Source: Hymenoscyphus infarciens (lineage: Eukaryota; Ascomycota; Leotiomycetes; Helotiales; Helotiaceae). Taken from it: a stretch of 11,108 bases of DNA. The DNA is taken from positions 1-11,108 of the forward strand of contig LLCB01000721.1 of NCBI GenBank assembly GCA_001414345.1, in the 5' to 3' direction. The notes beneath the pieces are model-generated. The model was not told the DNA's origin. It made no database searches and worked only from the letters and a program-made list of their open reading frames with translations. The position numbers and the translations under genes are program-made. Below, piece by piece: positions 1 through 10,160 of this stretch (position 1 is the first letter of the stretch; every line of letters begins with the position of its first letter).

Positions 1-540
1 CTCTTACTAAAAGTACTTCTTTTTAAAATATTATATTAAGTTATTTTCTATAGCTTTTTATTATCTAGAATTAGATTTATACTTATTTTTATTATAATAA
101 ATATTTCTACTACTTATAACTCTTTTAAACTAACAACGTCAGTATAAAAATATAACTAGTTTTCTTATTAAGTTATTAGTGTTATTCTATAAGTAATAGT
201 ACTACTTTTAGTATATACTACCTACTAGCCTTATATATATAGACCGATCCTCCGCCTAAATAACGGAATAATACCGAAACTTATCTGTAATATAGGGTTT
301 AAACTCTAGATAACTCTAGAAATAATAGCCTTCTTATTACTCTTATAAAGCCTTCTTCTCTACTAAACTTATAACTTCTTCTTCTTTTTCCCTACCTCTT
401 TATTATTCTTTTCCTTTCTCTATTTCTATTCTATACTTATTATATAATTATAGTACATAGCGTAACTTATTATAGTATTCCTAGTAGCCTTACTACAGCG
501 AGCCCATTTATAGTCTCTTATCTACTATAGGTATACTATT
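1..540. other. AT-rich stretch, no supported gene
   Basis: This segment is rich in T and C on the plus strand, with runs such as the CTT/TTC-rich stretch at about 375-425. The reading frame of relic A can be followed upstream into it (the 241-300 segment has no stop), but stop density rises irregularly, so I do not extend the gene. It may hold the 5' part or promoter of relic A. No repeat unit or RNA gene was seen. Confidence 0.4.
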
Positions 541-1746
541 CTCTTTACATTAGTTTATCTACTCTCTATATCTTATTATAGCTATTATAATACTAATGTT
601 TTTTATTTTATAGTCGAAATATTAAAATATAAGTAGAAGTTAGTAGCTAGTATAAGGTAGTCTACCTAATATAAAACCTTTTAACTTTATCTACCCCTAT
701 CTAACCTATATTACCTTAAGCACAGAATCTATAAGTACTCTATTACCTCTAAATCGCCTTTTACTAAAGAATTACCTAATATAGAGGAGTTAAATTTCAA
801 CATTCTTATTATAAAACCAGTTACTCTAGCGTAAAACTAGTATTCTATCCCTTATAAAGATATCTTAGAGAAGGATTTACTTTAACTTAGCCTAGAAGAA
901 TTTAGGTTCCTAATAGATAAAAGCCTATATAAGATTAATAGTATAAAGCTATTACTAATCCTATATAATTAATAATAGGATCTTAGCTCATTATATCTCT
1001 ATAAAATATTATAATACCTTATATAAAAGGCTTTAACTCGTTTAGAGAGAGCTAAGAATATAAGTAATAAATTAACCAAGGGTAAGAACTCGAAGACCTC
1101 GAAGAACCTAGCTACCTAGGCTCGATTCTAGTTACTTCTTAATAAGCTTAGCTTTATAAACCTTAAGTATAATATAACTATTTATAAACTTTTAGTAGTA
1201 AAGGTTAGATATAGATTTAAGAACTAGAGAACACGCCTCTACTAAGACCTTACTTATTATCGTTGTTCTAATCTACTATCTACGTCTACGCGACCCGTCT
1301 TCTTATAAGCGATATAGATAGAGAAGTAAGAGCCTTTTATTAACTCTAATACTAGTAATAGAGAAAAGGAAAAAGCTTAGTAAAAGATTAAAGCTAATAC
1401 TAAAGATAAGATAGAGTATAAAGTATATTATAACGCTAAATTAATTCTCTACTTAAATACTTATAAAATAGTAAGGTTAGAAATATATAAACTATAGCGT
1501 TATCTTAGCATTATATTAGAGGGTAAAGACGTTTAAAGCTTTTTAGATAATAAGTATAAAATTTAATAATTATATAACACTTCTAATATAATTAATAATA
1601 GAAGTAGTAGAAGCAACGAAAGCTATAAAAGTTATAAAAGCTATTAGAGTAATAAGAGTAGTATTACTAAGGAACCTAATAATAACGTAACAACGACGCC
1701 TTCGAAACACTCTAAACTACTAGCTATAAGAGGGAGTAAGCGCTAA
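541..1746 (+). pseudogene. Relic A: decayed ORF, unknown product
   Basis: I do not recognise this gene. The frame starting at 541 runs about 400 codons with roughly 26 stops, all TAA or TAG (about 6.5%). That is close to what conversion of normal Gln and Trp codons would give. The other two plus frames have clearly more stops over most of the span. The translation is rich in Lys, Glu, Leu, Asn and Tyr. It includes the segment KALTRLERAKNISNKLTKGK at about 1027-1086, followed by a Lys/Ser-rich stretch. Near 1594-1650 there is a Ser/Asn/Tyr-rich tail (RSSRSNESYKSYKSY) that was probably Ser/Glu-rich before mutation. The likely end is the TAA at 1744-1746, although an ancestral Gln codon cannot be excluded. 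The start is unknown because RIP turns ATG into ATA. Relic B ends about 50 bp away on the other strand. A transposon gene is possible but unproven. Confidence 0.45.
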
Positions 1747-1797
1747 AAGATTATAGAGTAAACAGTAGTTCTTAGAACTCTATTTATTCTATACGTC

Positions 1798-2820
1798 TTA
1801 TAATCCTCTATTATTTAATACTTCATTTTCTTATTTAGATAATTATACTTATATCTCCCTCTATTAGCTTAGTATTTTTATCTTATTTTATTCTCTAATA
1901 CTACCTTAAAGAATTATAAATATTTCTAAGTAGTAACTTTATAATAGTAGAGTTTTCTCTTCTCTTAGGTCTTTAGAGTAGTAATTTTATATTTTAAGAA
2001 TATATTATATATATAAAAAAATTCTAACCTTATATACTACTCTAAAGACACTTAGAAGTACTATAGACACTATATACTATAGAGGAAAAGGGCTTAGGTT
2101 TTATAGAAATATATTTCGTCTTAAAGAATAAAATATTCCTTATTTAACTAGAAACTCTCCCTCTTAAATCTAATCTATCCCCTAATATATATACATTACT
2201 CTATTATTTAGAAAAAAGCCTAGTTAGTCTAACCTATCACTAGTTAAGCTTACTCCTTCTCTCGATTATATCTAGCTAGTTTAAAATTTAAACTTAAACT
2301 CTAAGCTATTACTTCTATCTTTTAGTAGTATTAATTCTAGACTATTACTACTTAAAAGAGGATAATACCTATAAGCTAGGCTAATTTTCTATTAGATTAC
2401 GCTATCTAAGTATATAAAGAACTCCTCTAGTATACTAGTATATCTCTTTAATATTTCTATTTTAATATAATAATTAACCTAGTATTTAATATATAAACCT
2501 ATATCTAAGAGAAACCTTAGTAGACGCGCGTTATAGGTCTTTACTTATTTATAGAATACCTAATCCTTAAATATCCTAATTTCGTAATCACTAGGATTTA
2601 TTAAATACTTAGGCTTAGTAATTAGACGTAGGTAATAGCAAAAACCTTTTATAAACGCTGTAATATCGTTAGTAGGTCGAGTAAGAGAGATAACTATTAT
2701 TAGTAAGTAAATAGGTAGAAGTTTAGTAAAGGGCTATATAAACACTAAACCTAAGCTAGTCTCTAGGCTTATAAGTCCTATATAATAGACGATGAATTAG
2801 GATTATAGCTAAAGCCGAAA
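1798..2820 (-). pseudogene. Relic B: decayed minus-strand ORF, unknown product
   Basis: Unrecognised. Read on the minus strand from about 2820 down to the TAA at 1800-1798, this frame has about 29 stops in 340 codons, all TAA or TAG. The core from 2760 to 2401 is much cleaner, about 4 stops in 120 codons, and is the best evidence for real coding. Segments there include SLTRPTNDITAFIKGFCYYL and, further on, YNARLLRFLLDIGLYIKY. These suggest a helical, Leu/Ile/Lys-rich protein. A later stretch (ELILLKDRSNSLEF) falls near 2335-2280. Toward its 3' end the frame gives a charged, probably Gln/Glu-rich tail. The N-terminal limit is unclear: stops rise above 2760, and 2761-2880 could be leader or eroded coding sequence. 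It is convergent with relic A. I see no catalytic motif that would place it in a family. Confidence 0.45.
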
Positions 2821-3278
2821 GACATATTAAAGAGATAATAGTATAATAGTAGAGTGTTAAGTTTATAAGTAGGAGTTTAAGAAGTAGTAAAAGTGTTAGA
2901 ATTTCCTAAACCCTACTCTACTATTACTATAATAGTATATATAAAAGAGCTTAGATAAATCTAGCCCTACTATTTAATAATATAATAAAGTTATATCTAT
3001 TTTAATTACTATATTATAGTTTTATTCTAAATAGAGAAGATAAATTTCTAGTCTTACTAGAGGCTATAGAAATTTATAACTATATTCTTAAAGTACTTAT
3101 ACTTCTATAATTATTCTAACTCTTTTAGAATAATAAATATATTAAAATCTTAATTATTTAAGCCTTTTAAGATAATATAATCGATTTCTTAAGTCTTAGA
3201 TAAACAATAGAAGGAGTAGTAGAGAGTTAGTTAACTATTCACTAGTTACAAATTCCTATATCCTCTAGTAGTTTTTTC
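2821..3278. other. Spacer between relics B and C, nothing supported
   Basis: No frame with low stop density was found here. It lies upstream of relic B and downstream of relic C, which are both on the minus strand, so it may hold the promoter of B and the 3' end of C. It contains two copies of AGTGTTA (about 2853 and 2892), a context in which TG survived mutation. No clear terminator or repeat was seen. Confidence 0.35.
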
Positions 3279-4380
3279 TCAAGCCCTTTCTACGCCTTTC
3301 TAGATATTAGAGCCTTAACTCAGAACTCTCGCCACTCTAATATCAAATTTCCACCTAGTATATTAAGCTAGAACACTCTATCTTATAATATAATATATAA
3401 TATTATAACCTCTATACCTTTTTCTAATTATCTTAAAATTACTAACTAACTCTAATACTAAACTATTAAACAGGTTATATATAATACTCTAGTTAGAATC
3501 CTATAAGCTAGTCTTTATTACTCTCTTAGCCTCTATATTTCTCTTTCTCTTAGAGTTTCTTCCTAAGACCTTAAACATATACTCTACTCCTCTCCTTTAC
3601 TACTTAGTATTTATTATATTATTAGATTTAGTTATTTTCTAGTTTCTAGCTTAGTAGTAATAAAGGGACTTTGGTATTAGATATAGCTAGTAACAACTAA
3701 AAGATATACTTATTAGAACTATATACCCTGTTTATACTATAACTTAATTAAGATTCTCTATAACTTTAATACCGCTAAGAACTTTCTATAAGTTATAAAG
3801 TATAATTTATAAGGAAACTCTAGTAAAGAATAAAAGTAGATTCTCTAATTAATTAGAATTAGAATAATATTTAACTATTAGATTCTAGAGAAGAGTTAGA
3901 GAGGTCTAAGAAATCGAGCTCCTAAGTATTATAGAACATATAAGAAGGAAATATATAAGAGTATTATAAAGACTATTCTAAAAGCAAGGCCTCTCTCTTC
4001 TTAATAAGAAGACTACTAAAGTCTATATACACCTTTTTACGTTATAGTCGTTTATATAGTACTATATTCCTATCCTAAGAATCTTTAAGCTACTCCTCTA
4101 TAGAGAGGTACTATACTACTATTTTCCTATTTAGATAAGTAAACTCTTATACTTTTATTATCTAATCTTTTAAATAAATATAATTATTAATCTTAGACTA
4201 GTAAAGGTGTATAAAGTCTAGTTAAAGCAATAATAAGGCTAATTATCTAACTTAGAACACGTTATAAAAGCTTTCGATTTTCTCTCTATAATACTTTCAT
4301 CTCTTCTTAATAATATTATACTAATATATAAACATAATAATAAATTACTAAATCTATTAGAGTAGATAATATTATAATAC
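3279..4380 (-). pseudogene. Relic C: decayed minus-strand ORF ending in TGA
   Basis: Unrecognised. The minus-strand frame from about 4380 to 3279 holds about 360 codons with roughly 30 TAA/TAG stops, and ends at a TGA (3281-3279). TGA is rare in this window because TG is lost, so this may be the true ancestral stop. Stop-free stretches occur at 4380-4261 and around 3480-3421. Readable segments include RRDESIIERKSKAFITCSKL near 4305-4247 and a basic stretch GRNSKRKRNIEAKRVIK near 3553-3503. The last 100 bp of coding keep TGG, GTG, CTG and TTTGAT codons, so the C-terminus is the least altered part. Upstream, the coding signal passes into relic D in another frame, so C may be the 3' part of a longer gene. 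The basic stretch could bind nucleic acid, but that is only a guess from composition. Confidence 0.42.
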
Positions 4381-4800
4381 CTATATTATCTCTAACTAAG
4401 AGAACCTATTAACTTCGAGTAATTCTATATATCGTTTATAAAGAGTATAATACTAGTCTAGTAAACCTTAACTGTATTAATTCCCTAATTTAATCTCTAG
4501 TCTTATATACTAATATTAAATAGAGGTATATAGTATAGAATATATTTATATAGTTTATAGAGGGCGCTCTAAACACTATTAGGATATTTTCTTTAGCATT
4601 CTTAACAGTAGAAGAGTATAAGTGTTAAGATATTATAAAGTAATATCAAAGCTATATACTCTTAATACACAAGGAGTAAGTTAATAGAAAGAAGAGAATA
4701 GTTTAGATCGTTACTAAATAGGTACCCCTAATCGTTAACGCGCATTTCTATAGACTAACTAATAAAAAGAGCCTCTAGTTACTTAAATTTAAAAGTAATT

Positions 4801-4828
4801 AGAGATCTATTTATAGAGATCTATTTAT
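4801..4828. repeat. 14-bp perfect tandem duplication
   Basis: AGAGATCTATTTAT occurs twice in direct succession (4801-4814 and 4815-4828) with no mismatch. It lies inside relic D, where a 14-bp insertion would shift the frame, so it may be a late slippage event. The copies are identical after RIP. Confidence 0.75.
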
Positions 4829-5996
4829 ATAAAGAAGAAAAAGATAAGATAAGAAACATACTTTACTATTCCTATAATACTAGCTAATATAATACTTTAG
4901 CTTAGAGTATTATATATAGAGACATATCTACTTCTTCTTCTTTACTTCGACTCGCGATAGCTTATTCACCCCTTCTAATATCTCTATTAGTATCCTAGAC
5001 GCCTTTCGTTTCCTAATTATATTTTCTATAGTCGACGAGAGTAGGTTCTAACTAAAGGAAGCTTCTTATAAAACTTAAAAAAGCATAAATAGCTCTCTAA
5101 TATTAATAATATAATAATTAATAGGTAAGTCGCTACTATTAGAGCGCTCTAAATACTTAAGTTTTTTAAGAAAGTTATCTAAATTTCTAATAGAATACTA
5201 CTTAATAGAGAGGGTTCTATAGTTTAAGTATAAGGTAGGAGGTCTAAGAGTATATTAGAGAATAAAAAGAGAGATCTAGAGTAATATATTAGCTAAGAAT
5301 AACTAAAAAGGAGAGATCCTTATCTTTAGCTTAAATATATAATTAGTCTTCTTAGCCTACTAAGCTATTATAATAAGAGTAATAGTATAGAGAAGATCTA
5401 GACTATCTTTAAATTTCTAAGCTACTTATATTATAAAGTTCTTATTCTACCGACTATAAAATACCTAGTATAAAGATATTACCTAGGTTTTATTAATAAA
5501 TACCTATATATATATTTAAGAAGCTTAAAGGTTATAGAATACTAAAGAGAGGGAAAGGCTAACGGTTATATAGTAAAACTTAAATAGAAGATAAGAACTA
5601 TAATTAATATTAGATTAAATTAAAACTAAGAGGTAGGAAACTAACTATAGAGAACTCTAACTAGTAATTACTATAGATATAGCTTTAAAGAGAGTTCGTA
5701 TTACTTAGTCTCTAGATCTATTCCTAACTTATACGTAGAGTAGGTTATAAGTCGATTAGATACGCTTCTATTTTATACTACTCTAGAGAGAGATTTACTA
5801 TATAATTTTATCTAGGAATACCTCGTAGGTTAGAGAGGGAGTAATTAGCTAGAGATAGTATTTAAGAAGTAGTAAGTAGCTATTACTATCTTTCTACTTA
5901 AGAGGGTAGGTATATAGGTTTTAATATATAGAGAGTATTAAAAGGAGTAATTTATACGCTTTATCCTTAGTAGTATTATCCTCTTAAGACAATTCG

Positions 5997-6068
5997 TCTT
6001 TAAAAGGTATTAGGTCTTTAAAAGACTTTAGGTTGTTAAGAGATATTAGGTCTTTAAGAGACGTTAGG
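5997..6068. repeat. 18-bp imperfect minisatellite, four copies
   Basis: Four 18-bp units end in TTAGG at 6014, 6032, 6050 and 6068; units 1 and 3, and units 2 and 4, are the closer pairs, giving a 36-bp super-period. The unit length keeps frame. On the minus strand it reads as an unbroken Leu-rich hexapeptide series (LTSLKD LISLNN LKSFKD LIPFKD) within relic D. On the plus strand one frame reads as a six-residue repeat with a TAA at each unit, which could be a former Gln. The minus-strand reading is simpler because it needs no stop conversions. Confidence 0.7.
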
Positions 6069-6217
6069 TTATTAGGTATATTATAATATAAAGAGTACTT
6101 ATAAGTTAATAGTAGGTTACGTAGATTTATTACTATAAAGGTTAAAAGAAGGGCGCTAGATAAGAGGTTAAAGAATTATAAGAATAAAGAAGAGTACGGT
6201 TTAGTAAGGAAGAGCGT

Positions 6218-7440
6218 TTAAAGGCGCCTTATATAGTAATCGCGTTAGTAAAGTTACTCCTAAGTCTAACTTTCTAAGTACTAACTTTACTAACTATAGT
6301 ACTAATTTTAAGCTAGCTTAATCTTATATACTCTCTAAATATTAGACATTTTTAAATATCCTCTAATATCTTCTAATACCTTCTCTCTAAATCGAAATCT
6401 AAAAGTTAGTATATATACGCCTCTACCTTCCCTACTCTTAATAATTACTAAGCTAATAAATAGCTCTTATAAATTAGTAGCTATTAAAATACTACTACTA
6501 CCCTATACTATACTCCTTCTATACTATTACTCTTATTAATATATACTATTACTACTATAGCTCTAAGCCTACTAAGCATAGAATCAAGACTTATCGCTCT
6601 CTTATAACTCTAGGTATTTATAGTATAGAAGAGTAGAGGGTTTAGTAGGTAAGGAGTAATAGAAATCCTACTATCTATTCTACTAGTGTTTTCGAAAATA
6701 ATACTACTTTAAAAGGTTATCTTAAAATATACTAAATATTTTTTATCTTAGATATACTAGCCTAATTAGCCTATAAGTTTTAGAGAATAACTATTTCTTC
6801 TCTTAGTTTATATACATAGCTTAGAAAGGGTAATTTTATTACTATAAATATTATAAATAAAGATAATATTAGCTACTTACTATTAATAATATTAGTAGAA
6901 TAGCTAATATATAAACTAGATAGTCTCTAAGTTTAAACTTAAGTAGTGTATATTCTCTCTTTCTATCTCTCTAATATTACTAATTAAATTATAATAGGAA
7001 TTTTTATACTATAGTTATTATAATTCTACTATAATTTATAGTCTAATAATCTTAAAGAGATATATACTTAAATTATATAAGTTTATAAAGAAACATAGGT
7101 TAAGAGATCTAATAAGACTAAAGAGTTATACGTTTAAATTATAATATAGGGGTTTATAAATAATGTTTATAAAGCTATATTTTTAATAGCTTACTTCTAG
7201 TCTAAATTTTCTCTCGCTACCTAGAAGCTAGCCTTTATTACCTCGATTTAGCTAGAGTATCTAGTATTATGTTAAGCTACTATATATTTTAGGCTAATAG
7301 CTTCCTAACCATAGGAAGTAGTAGCATGCTTACTTTAATAGGTTTTAATACCTATTATATAAAAATAAGTAGTAGATAAAAAATACTATACTACTATCTT
7401 TTTTACTTAAAAGCTTTAATATATTTAAAGACTTAATATT
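6218..7440. other. Decayed AT-rich region with weak frame traces
   Basis: No frame is good enough to call a gene. Two traces are recorded. On the minus strand, a frame from about 6610 to 6145 has roughly 11 stops in 140 codons and gives charged segments such as LDFDLERRYQKILEDI; it could be an upstream exon of relic D. On the plus strand, the frame at 6601 has a cleaner part at about 6690-6930 but averages over 10% stops by 7300. Around 6480-6560 the sequence is a low-complexity ACT/TAC-rich stretch. Confidence 0.35.
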
Positions 7441-7700
7441 TAGTTTACATTCTCTACTTATTTAAAAGTATAGTAGTTACTATACTCTTAAACACCTACT
7501 CTTTTATACTTTTTTATATCCTAGAACTCTAGTTCTCTAATTAAAAAAATAGAAGAAGAAAATAAATTAGTTATCTTAAACTTTTTTATTTTATATAAAG
7601 TACTATAAGTTAGGTCGTTCCTACTCTTACCTTGCTCCCTCTAAACCTTACCTTCTCTTACTCTTTACTTACTCTTTACTTACCTTTAATATATCTATAG
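7441..7700 (+). promoter_or_regulatory. Pyrimidine-rich tract upstream of relic E, possible promoter
   Basis: The plus strand is strongly C/T-rich here, notably 7610-7690, with runs such as CTCCCTCTAAACCTTACC. CT-rich tracts upstream of transcription start sites are common in filamentous fungi, and relic E follows on the same strand. It includes an 11-bp tandem duplication, TTACTCTTTAC (7658-7668 and 7669-7679), with a partial third copy. RIP would have destroyed most CA-containing promoter elements, so no specific box can be named. It could also be former coding sequence, since the frame of relic E stays fairly open back to about 7621. Confidence 0.25.
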
Positions 7701-8914
7701 TAGAAAATATCTAGAAAGCTAATACTATATTCTTTTAGAAAAGTTGTCTCTTTATTTAGTACGTCGCTCCCTTATACCTAGGTAAGTAGTTATTACCCCC
7801 CTTCTTACTCTTAGCTCTTACCTCTTACTCGTCCTTAATATACCTTTCCTATAAAACTATATTATAATAATTTATAATCTACTTCGTCTATAACCTCTAA
7901 ACCCTTATATCTTACTTATTATTAACACGCCCTCTAATAAAACTAATTTAAAGATATATAATTATAAGATATTACTAACTATATCTAATTTCCTTATATT
8001 CTATAATAATACTACTAAAATAGATAAAGAGTATAAAATAACAACGCTTTTCAACCTTTGCTATATATATAAAGGAGAGCTAAAAGTTAGACTAGAGATA
8101 GAAGATCTTTATAAAGTACTTATAGAGATAGCGAAAGAAGCTAACTAGCTACCTCTCTACGATTTACCTTCTAAACTAAACCTTTATACTATTTCTAATA
8201 GCTACTATAATCTCTATCATATACATGTATTTCGTTTTATAGATAGTATAGCCCTAATCCTAATCCTCTTAGAGGTATAACTCTAAGTAACTAAGATAGT
8301 TAACACTATAGCTATCTAAAACAAATATAGAAGACGTTTACTCCTTTAAAGTATTAACTATTTATAATACCTACCTTCTAACTTTATTAAATAATATAAA
8401 AATTTCAAAAGAGCTTTAGCTTACTTAGAGGAAATATAAGAACTAAGCTATCGTAACCTAAATTAATCTAGTCTACGTCTATATACTTATATAAACCTAG
8501 CTCTATTATATAATAAGGTTAATAGTATAGCTTAAAATAATATCTTAGATAAAAGCTAGTTAGATAAAGAGAGAGTAATAGAAGCTATAATATTACTAGA
8601 TAAAAGTAATAAAACAGAACTAATAGAACTAATAGAAGATATAAAGAAAGAGCTAATATTTAAATACTTAAAGAGAATAGAACTATTTAAACTATTAGAT
8701 TCTTAGGTCTCTTCTTAAACCTTATCTAAAGCTTCTTTATAGTTATCTATACTATTAATATAACATTTAATATATATTAAGTCTTAGACATAAGTAATAT
8801 ATAAACAGCCTACTACCGAAGAGCTAACTGTCGCTTTTATAATAGTACTAATAGAAGGTGCTATTAGTGAATTTATAGTCTTACGTCTCGCTAGAAAAAA
8901 CGTTATAGAACTAG

Positions 8915-8938
8915 ATATCTCTCTAACTAGAGAGATAT
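8915..8938. repeat. Near-perfect 24-bp hairpin sequence
   Basis: An 11-bp stem (8915-8925 paired with 8928-8938) surrounds a 2-base centre. It falls inside exon 1 of relic E, in a stop-free stretch, so it is probably a by-product of codon content rather than a terminator or recognition site. Confidence 0.4.
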
Positions 8939-9203
8939 ATAGAATTCAGCTTCTAAACACCTAGATTAAAAGCATAGTTAAAAATAATATATATATTAAA
9001 AAGAGAAAGCTATAAGAAAGAGAAGGTCGAATAAGATAATTATAGAGTATAATAAATAGCGAAGTAAAAAAGTAATAAGGTGATAGCTTTTAGAATAGTA
9101 GAGTACCTGTTCCTAATAATTAAGCATAGTTTAGTAGCGAACTATTAAGAGGATTTCTTAATAATATAGTAAACTACTCTAATTAGTTTAATAAGTATAA
9201 AAG

Positions 9204-9258
9204 GTAAGTTTATCCCTTTTCCTCTTTCTCTATTCTAAGTATATTCTAATAAATCTAG
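9204..9258 (+). other. 55-bp spliceosomal intron in relic E
   Basis: The 5' site reads AAG|GTAAGTTT, a near-ideal fungal donor. A long pyrimidine tract follows (9211-9236), then TTCTAAT with a branch-like CTAAT at 9246-9250 (a RIP product of CTGAT would look the same), and the acceptor ATCTAG ends at 9258. A length of about 55 bp is typical of ascomycete introns. Because 55 is not a multiple of three, splicing changes frame, and the new frame is markedly cleaner than the unspliced one. This supports both the intron and the coding call. Confidence 0.65.
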
Positions 9259-9565
9259 TTAATAGAGGATTTTTTATACTAGTAAGAAACTATTATTATA
9301 CTATATTAAAGTAATAAAATAATACTATAAATAGATTATATTATTAAAAGATAAAAATAAAGCGTCTAACTTTTTTAAGATAAAGTATATAGAAGTTTTT
9401 AACTAAGAGAATCTAAATAATAGAGTTCTATTCCTTATCGAGTTTTTATACTTTCTACTTATCTCTAGCGCTACTTTAATATATAACTACCTTACTAGTA
9501 AGAAATATAATAATAATAGAGACGAAGATAATAGTAAGAATAAAGAAGATAAGCTAACTATTTAA

Positions 9566-10119
9566 GCGTAGATTTTTTTCTATACCTAATATCTAATCTA
9601 ATTTAATAGATAAAGGTCTTCTTAAGTATTTTAACTTCTTACTTAGAGTAGTATAAAGCTTTTAAAAAGAGAAAGATACTCTTATACTACTATTTTTTTT
9701 TAAGATAGATAATCTAATTATAGGGTTTTTAAAGTAGTACTAAGAGATAGATAGTTTAATATTAGTACCTTAGAAATATACTTTTAAAGTAGCTTAAATT
9801 ATCCTAAAAATTATAATACTATTTTATTCTCCTAAGAGTAGTATTCTATTTAAAGAAATTACTTACTAGTATACCTAAAATTTATTCTTCTCTCTCTCCT
9901 AATTATTAGATTATATAAAGAAGATATATATCTTTTCTAGAATATATACTATTTAGTTAGTATAGCTCTAGTATAGTAGTGTTAATATTTTACTTTTTAA
10001 CTATAAGAGTAAGTCTAGATATTCTAAATCTCCTTTACCTCTTAAGAATTAGATTTTAATATATATTATCTTCTAAACTAAGAGAATTAGTAAATTAGTT
10101 ATATACTAAGTAGCTACTA
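9566..10119. other. AT-rich stretch after relic E, no supported gene
   Basis: This segment follows the end of relic E and contains homopolymer runs (T8 near 9695). I found no long low-stop frame and no RNA gene. TG and CA are nearly absent (one TG near 9983), so it is among the most thoroughly mutated parts of the window. Confidence 0.4.
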
Positions 10120-10141
10120 TTATAATAGCTAGCTATTATAA
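10120..10141. repeat. Perfect 22-bp palindrome
   Basis: TTATAATAGCTAGCTATTATAA reads identically on both strands, with its centre between 10130 and 10131. It lies just upstream of the 30-bp tandem repeat. It could extrude as a cruciform or mark a boundary, but no protein site is recognised. Confidence 0.7.
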
Positions 10142-10160
10142 ATTAACTAATATATTAATA

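Larger units (their letters stand above)
4330..6217 (-). pseudogene. Relic D: long decayed minus-strand ORF, perhaps one gene with C
   Basis: Unrecognised. A single minus-strand frame can be followed for about 630 codons with roughly 47 stops (about 7.5%), all TAA/TAG except one TGA near 4650. The cleanest parts are 6140-5960, 5150-4900 and 4620-4400. Segments include SSTIENIIRKRKASRILIE near 5037-4981, then EGVNKLSRVEVKKKK, and YSSTVKNAKENILIVFRAPS near 4618-4559. The first part contains a six-residue Leu-rich tandem repeat (see 5997-6068). Where this frame closes, near 4330, relic C opens in another frame. An indel or a short intron would join them into a gene of about 1,000 codons. A further minus-strand frame is partly open from about 6610 to 6145 and could be an upstream exon. 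Competing frames on the plus strand between 5640 and 5940 have similar stop density, so the call is weak there. Confidence 0.36.
7921..9565 (+). pseudogene. Relic E: best-preserved decayed gene, two exons, unknown product
   Basis: Unrecognised family, but the strongest coding signal in the window. Exon 1, in the frame starting at 7921, gives about 428 codons up to 9203, with only TAA/TAG stops at about 6-7% and stop-free runs at 7921-8115, 8581-8700 and 8821-8940. A typical fungal intron (9204-9258) then restores a frame of about 100 codons with five stops, ending at TAA 9563-9565. Unspliced, the same stretch carries about three times as many stops. Segments include KGELKVRLEIEDLYKVLIEI near 8071-8130 and LIELIEDIKKELIFKYLKR near 8623-8680. 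A charged, probably coiled-coil stretch lies near 8998-9060 (KKRKL, EREGRIR). The C-terminal tail is acidic (NNNRDEDNSKNKEDK). Relatively many CA and TG survive here. The 5' limit is uncertain, as ATG would now read ATA. No catalytic or metal-binding motif was recognised. Confidence 0.55.

Noticed and set aside
541..720. Remnant of a pogo/Tc1-type DDE transposase motif (His-Thr-Gln-Pro-Leu-Asp-Val region) near 570-610
   Set aside because: Only a loose resemblance after assuming several mutations; the flanking sequence does not continue the match.
2761..2800. Reverse transcriptase YxDD-like motif at the ATAGACGATGAA sequence
   Set aside because: Flanking residues do not fit any reverse transcriptase block, and the stronger coding frame here is on the minus strand.
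4321..4380. 60-bp intron joining relics D and C (starts GTATTA, ends ATTAG)
   Set aside because: Its length is a multiple of three, so removing it would not produce the observed frame change, and the branch site is poorly placed.
5041..6140. Plus-strand ORF overlapping relic D
   Set aside because: It can be read as a Gln-rich protein if all stops were Gln, but between 5521 and 6217 it has about 26 stops against about 16 in the minus-strand frame, and its 18-bp repeat needs a stop conversion in every unit.
6601..7300. Plus-strand gene in the 6601 frame
   Set aside because: Parts (about 6690-6930) look coding, but the average is over 10% stops, no better than background.
7778..7790. Second intron donor (AGGTAAGTAG) upstream of relic E
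   Set aside because: The donor is good, but I found no convincing branch site and acceptor that give a frame improvement.
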